The position numbers were made by a program, and so were the translations under genes. A DNA stretch of 64,000 nucleotides, from positions 1 through 64,000 of the forward strand of contig JAFTDB010000032.1 of the NCBI GenBank assembly GCA_017454375.1, given 5' to 3'. Each line of letters begins with the position of its first letter. Positions within the stretch are counted from its first letter, which is position 1. Below, piece by piece: positions 63,801 through 64,000 of the stretch. Under the pieces are notes generated by a model. It saw only the letters and a program-made list of their open reading frames with translations. It was not told the DNA's origin and made no database searches. Source of the stretch: Acholeplasmatales bacterium. Its GTDB lineage: Bacteria; Bacillota_I; Bacilli_A; Acholeplasmatales; Anaeroplasmataceae.

Positions 63801-64000
63801 TGATGCATTTATTAATTCTAAGCTATCAGATGGTAATTCATTAAATGTACCATCATCAAATCTTAGCATGCTCAAAGAACTACATCCCTTGAATGCAGAT
63901 GAATCAATTGTCTCTAAAAGAGATTTATTACCTTTTATAAATGTTATCTTAGTGATACCACTACATCCCTCAAATGCACCTGCACCGATAGTAACAAGAT
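36873..64000 (-). CDS. Giant BspA-like LRR / MBG-domain surface protein (3' part, 5' end outside the window)
   Basis: One reading frame without a stop for 27 kb; 9,041 residues are visible and the frame is still open at 64000. A TTG at 63875 should not be taken as the start, because the LRR pattern (FEGCSGITKITF, SSAFKGCSSL) continues upstream in frame. Order: BspA/TpLRR (LRR_5) repeats over about 7,300 residues; a beta-rich, possibly beta-helical linker (about 340 residues); fifteen MBG/YDG Ig-like domains (about 1,140 residues); two further beta domains; and a membrane helix with tail RRRYKLGL. No LPXTG. It is expected to be exported and to reach far from the cell for adhesion, binding host, plant or bacterial ligands. 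Protein mass would exceed 0.9 MDa. Confidence 0.9.
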   Translation of the reverse strand, partial: LVTIGAGAFEGCSGITKITFIKGNKSLLETIDSSAFKGCSSLSMLRFDDGTFNELPSDSLELINASAFEGCTSLADIIIPNTVTAIGNTAFKGCSILTEVTFAATSVVASVGNYAFANTALTTISLPDSVAAIGEGAFAGCTSINNVVIPTATTAIAAHLFDGATHLNNLTISSGTTTIGDYAFKGTALVTLVIPQTITAIGTGAFENCTSLDHLELVHVTNDTANVSLTTLSNDLFKGCTNLKWISIPSTISSVGTNVIPAVNLTVYYGYHSDTESTDAGWNSIRTAFASILTGKTLTVKFYKKLSPENNSTSYWRYVTVYDNETPVDLEIKVWEPDFKYVKTGEGNAAYYTIVGFGTYAEAENPTVAVIKDTLNNIPVTKIISETDNGVFEGHGMTNVTMGANIIEIGARTFYGNNTLTAISLNSGLEIIGAEAFYGTRFTSFGTNGLPGTLATIGNFAFANNTALTSVVLPATVTVIPDGFVKGNTSLTSVEVSATTTSIGASAFEGCSGLSSLTGTGLTKLPDTITTIGIAAFKGCSSLTTMIMPTGVTTISANTFENSGLTSIYFSSVIGNINAAAFKNVTHLTNVNYDGTITNWLNISFATYEANPMNNTTAHLYLKSGEDTYTEITEITIPSVSTINQYQFYGFNNVTSYVIPEGVTTIGASAFAYNTSITKIVIPSTVTTLGEGALSYNTSLKLAVIKGALTAIAPYTFAGDTALDDVTIPSSVTNIGLNAFSTVNGLKHLYYGHPADIEYADIFSFKSGTTIQDGNTILTTNISQLLAYYYSAESPLSHSTSHWYLDENDDPKLWGKDFEYQLVVDAVNGNYYKVVGIGTMTDNELVIPSHLNGKEVREIANAAFDGKYAITSMKIPYTVTTIGTDAFHNCTQLYTLQFISEGNNAPRIKTIGVRAFQYTHFETLVLPASIESIGEYAFGSVTGLKYVTFNENTDTNVTVTVGNSAFDKNTGITNVYFVGTIASWCRFSFGNKDSNPMGVSEVTAKKFYIHYTSPEDKSMIFEDERNAVAQTPVEYNGVEYILLTRVVIPSTVTTIGANQFYGFKNTERLILSEGVETINVYAFHSNNGLLKAYIPSTLKTINEYVFYGMPNFELIYFNGVQTSEDANVPSWNKISIESGNDYFTLTKKVYYASVVPSINATNFWYDDTTTISDVTILTVWPGNFEYVLNDGGTAYYIRNIGSIDQQTKELVIPAFYSGKPVTKILEGAFKDNRVVTTIVFESQGGYQIIEIEASAFEGCSELQYINKDDNCAVNIPTSITTIGSKAIYGTKIGSLSIPSNVATIGSYAFAENVLLQKIFIATVNTTYGEGAFDGDEKISEVIYSGTISNWMNNSFVSETSNPMAPGNATHKFFDDSITYSAVSNGITTLTIPDGKVNINAHQFAGFNRITTLYLPAELGKIYYGAFADMSDLQYVYYKEDINHWAVIDLLDAEANPMNNSRADHFYELIDHDNDVDTPMTYVEVQNVVITSGASVKPYQFYGFTNLLSIILPDTVTEIGEYAFYKATNLTTIRVSSNLTNIKTYAFRDNSQLTRIYYGGPADTFATSTDPTAPNVWKNITVGDYNVFPVAADLIKYYSYTAPISESTSYWHYDNNIIKLWDPSLEYEEVIVNNAVVAYYVVNSGTLDITAQTNVVIADTFNGKPITKIKAEAFKNETYLSNVSIGANVVEIGSEAFLGTAITSIVLPASLTTIGANAFNSCDKLIEITIPASLASIGDAAFTGCSSLTTVKYDGTITNWLNIDITNSFANPMAYATAFNIRSGDGYTSLTELTIPAGITVIKPYQFYGFSTITRLITNDVITIGTRAFANATNIGEILLSSSIKNIGDYAFDSVNSITMIYYGYPTDVNASTWATIVFGEGNDGFKNTVPKLFYSANEPATTTTDYWHYEGNAIVRWGLGYNYTEVLEGGVVSYYVLAGLGTMPENTQTISVADTFNGKPVKGVASNAFANNVKITQIIFGGNVETIGSNAFAGCTSLNAIELPASLKTVEASAFEGCTGLQNVFYDVENNWEASWLGITFTNAYSNPMAYASSFAIETDDTGGISFHGHNHTVPNDVVIPADTSIIGAYQFYGFSQNTKLYLPESITKIGVDAFANCNSLTDVYYDGTLYSGDTNWCKIEFKNENSNPMNNSGAVNFYIMNNTTHDYDLLTTIDLSDVTSGFTVKNYSFIGFACVEYIKLGKKVGTLNEGTSNVQWINDKAFANTTGVKKIVLASTSHLGNGSFSGLDQSVLERIYFIGTAEAFDNYSSHYASTNNSIVRSKTKFYSPLEPIANSTSCWYFDSDVPTEWPADFEYSEVLGTGNNVVAYIIIDRGTNTDTNVVIKNTLNGKPITGIASKQTRGVFEGTNITSITLGENILEIGARTFKDATSLTTVSLNSGLKYIRAQAFEGIGLTAITLPSTVEVIGDNAFADNAFTSLELSTNLKTIGASAFANIAELETLVMKADIQTIGSHAFDNATALTTVNFVGNISDWLEIDFADSSTPLVNASATIKFNNSLVTDITIPAPVAPATSLEIGDYQFYNFKDLTSVTIPEGVTKIGKYAFYNAPLNAEGFKLLIPASVTTIGDYAFDGQTAFETMYYASGTTKYAAIIKGVDFIKSTVKVIYYSLKFPDSNSQNYWHYVNEVITIYGKSLEYELITENNETYYVVKSIGNFEGLEITIEKTFNDIEIKGIAANAFKNKAITSVTFAEPSNVKTIGASAFEGCTDLFATTPFNFALPSSLEEIGEYAFAGCQFKNIYIGDSITTIGANAFSNMTGLQNVYYSGTTHNWASISFGNEYSTPMYRANNKTTNFYIKKNNEYVELTTVDGLDGLTEISRYAFYNFTNVASVKLPDGLQKIGYYSFNGTAIESILIPHSVITIEGGAFNDCANFRKLYFAGTSGEFNNINIIADYSWQNNITKIYYSEARPLQNSTSYWRYVSSVPTEWPNDFDYVIIDNKYYISGKGTMVFDNEHPTVTIPADFDGSNVVGIVDNAFYGNTDIKEVILNSNITSIGSRAFIECSNLQKIYISDSINTVGTSAFDGCNLLQYVFFDGTIGDWLEITFENESANPMYSGLAFYIVDNTATANYEEFNSKKFVSLTTLEIPDGTTYIKNYQFYGFKNVVKLIISDDIIEIGTKAFYDDTSLREIYYGGPLAANDVEPSNWNSVIFGDFNESLFANNVTTRYFKHNNPLSNSTSYWYYDTNGDIQVWAKDFTYEEIKTDNGDSTFTYTYIVKDWGTLDTNITALVIPSEFRTGDAETRGRVVGIAADAFTGREFVTSVSLTSNIKSVGANAFSGCTGIESVRFTGSMEAWAEIEFGSASANPMSISIGTNKFYLNENASPLTTVTIGAGATKVGDFAFYGFDQITSLTLVDTASIDTTNHIYNSTITSIGDHAFYHININKIVLPKVTVIKGSAFEAAFTGENPTIYYNGSKAEWEAINLQDSKTWLNGITLNYYSVGAPLTDATSHWHYHNNDTAGGVIEIWEGDLTYVLNTITNDQNQVIGYTYSIKDSGTKVFTANMTLEIRSMFINPVTYEYDIPVVEILEGALRGIDSIKEVKMPSIRKIGANAFAGCSNLTKIYISDDIFSVGANAFYGTQINEVLYKGDFSKWLYTVFANEYSTPMYISDSFKIGTDADYQGYTELTEYVFATGGTKVNKYAFYGFGKLKRIILPDGIITIDDYAFNGVGTSTSGETKIYIPNSVKTIGNYAFTGATSVVVYYHGTTEAWADVIKSEQSGIDDVEVLYFNEARPLSASTTMWRYTGTPTPTEPTRWERDFTYKDNGNGAYSIVDMGTLLPDSNGLVVVPDTFVPVTGNPIPVVKIERDAFQSNQGIVELRIGANVADIDNSSIAICSNLTTLLLPASLTRIGTFAFYNCINLEKVYYTGTIDNWCDIELGNIYSNPMAVMTKDLESTNPKTSKFYILDANGEETYAEQKFELLTNLVISRTAENKTSVNKYQFSGFDCVTSLTVTATTIKEEAFSNMSSLTTLVINDVVTIEANAFAELTKVTSVTMSDAVVTIGANSFFHLSMDVADETTVSFNLPHTIKTVGSAAFTTTKPLVIFYNGTEDEWKNTVTKPEASEIWLSQNYIKYYLETIPLLHSTNYWHLVNSVPTLWGKEFDYELSNNGNYYIVVGIGTITDKDITIPDVFNGKPVSEIGYAAFYNIQSIETVIINNNITTIPDLAFGNCRSLRAVYINGSITTIGEAAFSSDSALVSINIPASITQIKARAFESDPLLRNVYYDGTIENWYAITIENEKANPMNNISTTELNKFYAKDVTGDFAEYNNTTYYLVTSLVAPGAVTAIKPYLFTGFNSVTSVDLVNVTTVGAKAFANMSSLTTLTLGDYISTIGDEAFKNDSSLQSFIMRKDITSLGANAFEGLGNNAWIFYSGSITDFNSVTKTATDSYLENVKYYSENQPDTLSNKHWRFVANVPTPYNNDYDFVLRTVTTGNNSETYYVISIGGMSEDAELSLPSSRNDIPVKAIASEGFRGGAFTSISIPNSIVSVEEYAFVGCPNLTNVYYRGSITEWNKITFANIRSNPMWSTTATNFYILKGNNDESLETDSTYMTNDYKLVTNLVITDTVIGNYQFNGFSCVTEVTFPDNLESIGAEAFSGLSVTYYSLPKDSLTKLGTNAFNELPAATFSYIYYDGDKTMWSSITLNNNDGYVAYVRFRSDTEPLSDRNLYWHYNDQHIRVGWGANFNFVLNADQVSYSISGIGSYEGNNIVIPNTYNNLPVTAIANYAFYDNVNITAVTIPASIKVIGTGAFSGCTGIQEIVIPEGVTEIGEAAFSGSVNLVSITISSTVTSIKKDAFNGCSRLSNAYYENMDNWLNITFGNASANPAFYATIYHKKNNEYVEVDEIVIQSNITTVGNYQYYGFKNITRLVIGQDVETIGDYAFYGVDTNTVLNNKIVSIGRNAFTNNTKLTSLVVPATTTSIGQEAFRNCTGLTNVTIKSNLANINSGVFNGCSSLETIMLEDGLVNILSSAFNGTALEEVYTKTSMANWNVHIESFNTEFENAKLLHYSETKPLQKSTSHWHYVEEVPTTWPADYDYVLIDNKYYIAGIGGITDTILDLPAEFLDANSKIYGIADDAFAYNDDIVIVNIPEDSYQSIGKRAFYNCTSMTDIWLPASIKKYDEYAFIGCSGLEWVWYMGLVEDWLTIEFEIGGTPCINQSAELSFGGGWVAYIVITVPSGYAIGDYAFYGLKHIRDIYLPDDLTTIGTQAFTNMSSLADIIIPASVTSIGAQAFDGMTSLQTIYYGGSREQLANITLDGGDNPLETDMVKFYSAQAPFNNSRDYWKYDSNNEPVLWDYDFAYEEYQTGYKVVGIGTKQETDLEITTFRGGSILAIEAEAFRGNEAITSMILPATVEVIGEAAFADMPNLTTIVLPNGLEEISNELFRNDTKLSSVNMPTSLKDIGTYAFEKTAITEASFGTALRSIGIYAFAETKLVAVVLPDSVTTVGGYAFSSIPTITSFTLSEGLTEIADGMLYGATGLTSITLPEELTKIGSRAFYNSGLTSILVTKNITSIGNEAFYGSENLAQVSNSSVLVIVRGATTNGYVAYYATSDINELSGFTFELVDGKYTVTGMYGNANKLASETSIIIPSTYENVVVNRIGASAFVKLVNLSSVVIPDTIIEIGASAFANNLIEELTIPASVKTIGASAFANSTKLYSLTFENGSVLETIGAHAFESSIIQNINLPTTVKTIGDYAFASNSRAEVINLGNSLTTVGAYAFYRNVGTTTLTIPSTLTTVGDYGFATMTALTTLNYGGTVETWGQITFGDVSTPLFNRSANIRINGNPVTELSLNTNVGNYQYYGFRDVATLSLGAGVSTIGNYAFSEIKVDHLVIPATVTTIGEHAFENNTALKYVLFADNSPVTSLEQYVFYGDTALEYIVIPTSITEIGEFAFYRTSALNKVYYYGDSTNWNAITIGSSNGAISTSISNVLKYYAADKPLANTTGHWHMVSGLPEVWKADFDYEIVDGKYYVKGIGSMTGDSINIPAYYNNDTTKPIYGISANAFNGESFRNLNVSRGIQILGAGCFSNNTSLVNVIVPGTMVILYENAFYGCVNIENVYFNGSRYEYLTITCKNMYSNPLYYGRHAFINDSTTDADTYYHFTQIHVIPGTEVVKAYAYIGLNEVETISLPESVTTIEEYAFAECSGIKTLVLPSGLTSISANSFAGMTSLEYVIIPSGINSITAGAFASVNPNCVVYYGKPGDTDATMWDSINHDTNLSSLTRLYYSEERPLLSAGTHWHMVDGVPTDWGISFDYAETAPNSGKYKIIGIGNVTEKNLVISDEFRNEHDVVEIGAEAFKNTAITSVVVPTNITKIGFGAFYGCNLTSITLPIIGDGGDTNTYFGYIFGTNGPSETNILIPESLKTVTLNTMTSIPASAFEKAINIERINLSSSITSIGTDAFKSVDNINPALQNVYYDGTIEDWMGITFANMYSNPAAYATVLMKNNNNVYYTPSEIALTTSVGNYQFYNFKSLREVRITGENAATIGDYAFAHKETSTCIIENVTIDSTLTSIGRNAFENVNLITSLALTGDGLVVGKEAFKGAQSLASITLSGTFTSFGEDAFRIQNSNLYNIYYDNTVLSWALIEFANLYANPMNAPEKTVRENNVDVKVRPTFRIKDNNTYTTVDTIQLHLDLISSGVTLDKIGDYQFYNFKEVEMVVLPEGITTIGVSAFEGCSSIKYFVLPSTITQIKNDASKGMNSLLVIYFGGVTKKIIDYTTGNGVLVLDGGTRARYYSETSPNVNRINYWYYNEEYLPTEWAVNFDFELVVDPSNPANNYYRLVSIGSITSSTIEIPAEYSSLPVKEIKEGAFKNATFVKKVTVPSSVVLIGAAVFEGCSSLEEIVLPFVGSMRNVDTDTNQYPLGYIFGTNTYNNGRRVIQSYYADSTSVLTDEIYFIPQGLAKITILDGNISAGAFMNMTTATSITIPAVTSIGAYAFQNCDKITEILTPDPTDSAKTIDATTNVIKYYDHAFENCYNFGKITFNPDVDEIGAYAFSGCSKLALGTITINSAITKIKGSAFNSALGLTKVIIPDTVTEIANSAFSGSGLQEVTIGSSGYDSELRVIGDYAFFATRIKAITLPYAVTTIGDHAFMNSTTLAKIDNYSLCVLERGEVSNGYVAKYVVNDEDIVNHWEFVYNPADNTELYGLRGAITSIKGIVIPNTVTKISRETKVNLSLTNPASNEYSYHYISADCYVLIPASVTSIANNTFEAKSELFYQAQRDDISYNEMSKIKCYSETFPIVASYRNYWHYDEDGTTPIIWKVVYDKTGFVSGNVEVLEIYYDSDTNSYDYLTYDSVNDCYTLDATHAYYFLTTCLDKKLVVVGADIKGLDLNGHNIAALDVSGDAVFKLYDDVTTEESGNINVYDTSVLVLAGGNVNNVVLNTVTSELYLTGTPVIRGHVDQALNNGELSNVYAEYNHVEYSGGNVNLVFKTYADDLVYVKDANSANKTSFRFDATGQAEGKTYNDYVSLKLDGSDLVISLDKHAFVYEMVGTDFVVYDAITGSPYGEANKATIEVAKKAAEADDYVFNFGSHEITINSDKEGLTGLEEVFDISYQLYNGTAYEAVSDNKAINAGSYKAILTPNAKMYNVVGTPSALEFTFEIDKATFDITTLTFEDLEVTYDGTLHKIEIAEELPVGVTPHYANNESTAAQTLAAEVTFTVNSNFNEISGKLEATLKVNKLVLNITWTDTKVTYDNQAHNPTITLNNVVDGDTVNATLSAAITNAGTYTVTLDSIDNDNYAIPAENSVEFIVEKADYDMSAITFTSEEFEYDGTEHEINIAGTLPTGLDGDTVTVSYEYNKMTDVGELLAIATFATESNNYNVPEVMKAYIKVNQREITLTWGTLVFIYSNETKLPTVEAGNVIEGDEINLRVTADRPSIEVGTYMATAIITNNNYKLPANYQAEFIVSAYAVVKPVADTTVFTYNGNPQKYELELNPLYRINNNVQTNAGTYTVTLELLDKTNYVWENSDNTDLEYEFVIGKATFDAAKLAFESKTFTYSGIVNNLMLAIDGELPTEITYEYVNNNRRNVGEQEVTVTFNVGNNYNELPDMVATLKVVEKEIGITWGNLSFEYTGNVITPEAQATGLFEEDVCFLTVSGGMANVGEYVATVSALSNANYKLPAEVTANFVITPYVVELPTVIDRTYTYTGETLKYDITPSNYFNVSNDEHVDAGEYEVLVELADKINYVWNNELKNNDDLTYEFIINKAEFGMYNISFNDKTVTYNGMEQKLEIAGDTQGIIVPHYENNVLTNVGTTVATVTFTVTNDNYEIPEAMSGKLTVIKKELTPVWSNLVLTYNGEVQKPTLVLEGIVFGDQCEAVTTDGRKDVANVDYTIRIVSISNDNYEIKSNVFASYRIVEATVNRPEAVTTEFVYNGEAQTYNLALSDLYQITNNVQTNAGEYVVNVKLTDSKNYKWDNDSKADLAYEFVIGKASYDLSNIVFESKEFTYDRNSHSIQISGEMPVGYDGIATTVRYVNNRITNVGVVTVKAIFETTSTNYIIDGELEATITINPKPVGVVFGNTTLTYNGEYQSPSVRVTGVISGDLCSATSIGIAKDAGEHKATVVSLTNNNYVLAELPEGEEYSVEYVILKAIVEAPTAYDATFTYNGEKQEYVVKNSTLYDVTGNIQTNAGRYNVVVALKDKDNYLWNDDTTDDIVFSFVISKVTIDKPVKDDRSFTYTGEAFTYNIARNDLYRIENNVQFNAGTYNVVVSIIDKVNYEWTDKTTTDLSFSFVIAKAERNAPIGISGVNDVDNASVGKILGVTENMEYKAESGSYKAITGDTVTGLAQGKYQVRYKELDNYLASPAVEVTLANNKSTLSNNDSANPASIKIANSELGFTSDVEFEAELVKTTPEEPLAKIYAKVIPTDEKAVMAYEVKLYRHTDEGNVEIQPSDLASGTVITVELVIPDEVKDFDFKILHIHNGSLVQTFTKDDYVINGSHVSFNTTSLSEFVFIYAAPHVFNAGLGFGVGIGSAVVAAMVVLGVMFFIMRRRYKLGL
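36897..36965 (-). other. C-terminal membrane anchor of the giant protein
   Basis: Codes for a Gly/Ala/Val/Met-rich helix of about 21 residues (VGIGSAVVAAMVVLGVMFFI) followed by the basic tail MRRRYKLGL and the stop. This is the hydrophobic-plus-positive part of a sorting signal, but no LPXTG-like motif precedes it (the preceding residues are FIYAAPHVFNAGLGFG). A sortase-independent transmembrane anchor is therefore the simplest reading. Confidence 0.75.
37670..41080 (-). repeat. Fifteen MBG/YDG Ig-like domains in an A-B-C rotation
   Basis: Three domain types alternate, each about 70-80 residues. Type A opens KATF/KASYD and has FTYDG...IAGELP...YVNN. Type B opens with an ITWGN-like strand and has TYNG...P...GVI.GD...NAG.YTV...NDNY. 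Type C opens VxxPxxxxxxFTYNG and has LYxITNNVQTNAGxYxV...DKxNYxW...DLxYEFVI. Reading N to C I count A-B, then A-B-C four times, then one extra C. The regular rotation indicates amplification of a three-domain block. Confidence 0.75.
41080..42110 (-). other. Beta-rich linker between LRR and MBG regions
   Basis: About 340 residues with neither LRR nor MBG pattern. Short strands rich in Val, Asn, Gly and Thr (GADIKGLDLNGHNIAALDVSG, shown in part as KGLDLNGHNIAALDV) recur every 18-22 residues, as in a right-handed beta-helix. It probably caps the LRR solenoid. Function unknown. Confidence 0.55.
42110..64000 (-). repeat. BspA/TpLRR leucine-rich repeat region in about 20 long modules
   Basis: LRR units of about 23 residues with consensus IxxxAFxxCxxLxxIxIPxxVxxIG. 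They are grouped into longer modules marked by a STSYWHY-like motif, then a W-x-DF-x-Y segment, a short GxGT/IP strand, LRRs, a YYxGTIxNWxxIxFxNxxSNPM loop, and a IxxYQFYGF cap-like element. YW motifs lie near 63050, 61587, 60508, 59167, 58259, 57097, 56070, 55187, 54385, 53567, 52695, 51652, 50687, 49900, 48847, 48058, 46063, 45182, 43651 and 42132. Module length is thus about 0.8-2.0 kb. Copies are well diverged at DNA level. Confidence 0.8.

Noticed and set aside
63873-63875. Start codon of the giant gene at a TTG
   Set aside because: The reading frame stays open to 64000 and the LRR pattern continues upstream in frame, so this TTG is an internal Leu codon.
42110-64000. CRISPR array or tandem DNA repeat in the giant gene
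   Set aside because: Repetition is at protein level; DNA copies are diverged and unequal in length, with no constant repeat-spacer pattern.

Overview
This window is from a low-GC, low-redundancy anaerobic fermenter, most likely a gut member of the Bacillota (Bacilli/Erysipelotrichia/RF39-like). The reasons are the AT-rich DNA, Gram-positive-style consensus promoters and Shine-Dalgarno sites, two lipobox (LASC) lipoproteins, a Firmicutes-type rRNA leader boxA, Rex, AdhE and [FeFe]-hydrogenase-family proteins. TGA is read as stop (end of malQ at 10208), so this is the standard bacterial code and not the Mycoplasma code. Species cannot be told from the window.

Layout. 1-297: the first bases of a 16S rRNA gene on the minus strand, with its leader and a perfect TTGACA-17-TATAAT promoter. 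298-12370 is housekeeping and transport: rsuA and galE (one operon), a divergent MATE exporter with a palindromic operator, a 1039-residue MacB-like ABC ATPase-permease fusion, CstA, an unknown membrane protein, a HAD hydrolase, malQ, and a small unknown protein with a ParB-like C-terminal half.

12377-26608 is a pectin utilisation locus. A secreted PL1 pectate lyase lipoprotein and a divergently transcribed GPH-type sugar symporter lie next to a seven-gene operon (eda, PfkB-type kinase, yhcH-like, kdgK, TIM-barrel isomerase, kduI, kduD). The operon turns the 4-deoxy-5-keto-uronate released by lyases into pyruvate and glyceraldehyde 3-phosphate. A second Thr-rich lipoprotein of unknown function follows it.

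26612-36710 is a redox and hydrogen block: a LysR regulator followed by an apparently single eight-gene operon: rex, adhE, an APH-fold kinase, two thioredoxin-like [2Fe-2S] ferredoxins, a sensory (group C) [FeFe]-hydrogenase with a PAS domain, a SpoIIE/PP2C phosphatase, and a group B [FeFe]-hydrogenase. A dyad TATATC-N6-GATATA occurs about 63 bp upstream of the inferred rex start point and again just downstream of the inferred lysR start point. This is the layout expected if LysR activates the operon and represses itself.

36873-64000 is the 3' part of one gigantic gene with no stop codon over 27 kb and still open at the window edge. It codes for more than 9,040 residues of a cell-surface protein: about 7,300 residues of BspA/TpLRR-type leucine-rich repeats in about 20 long modules, a beta-rich linker, 15 MBG/YDG-like Ig domains in a three-part rotation, and one C-terminal membrane helix with a basic tail in place of LPXTG. 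Together the genes describe a fermenter that binds surfaces, degrades pectin and disposes of reductant as ethanol and H2.
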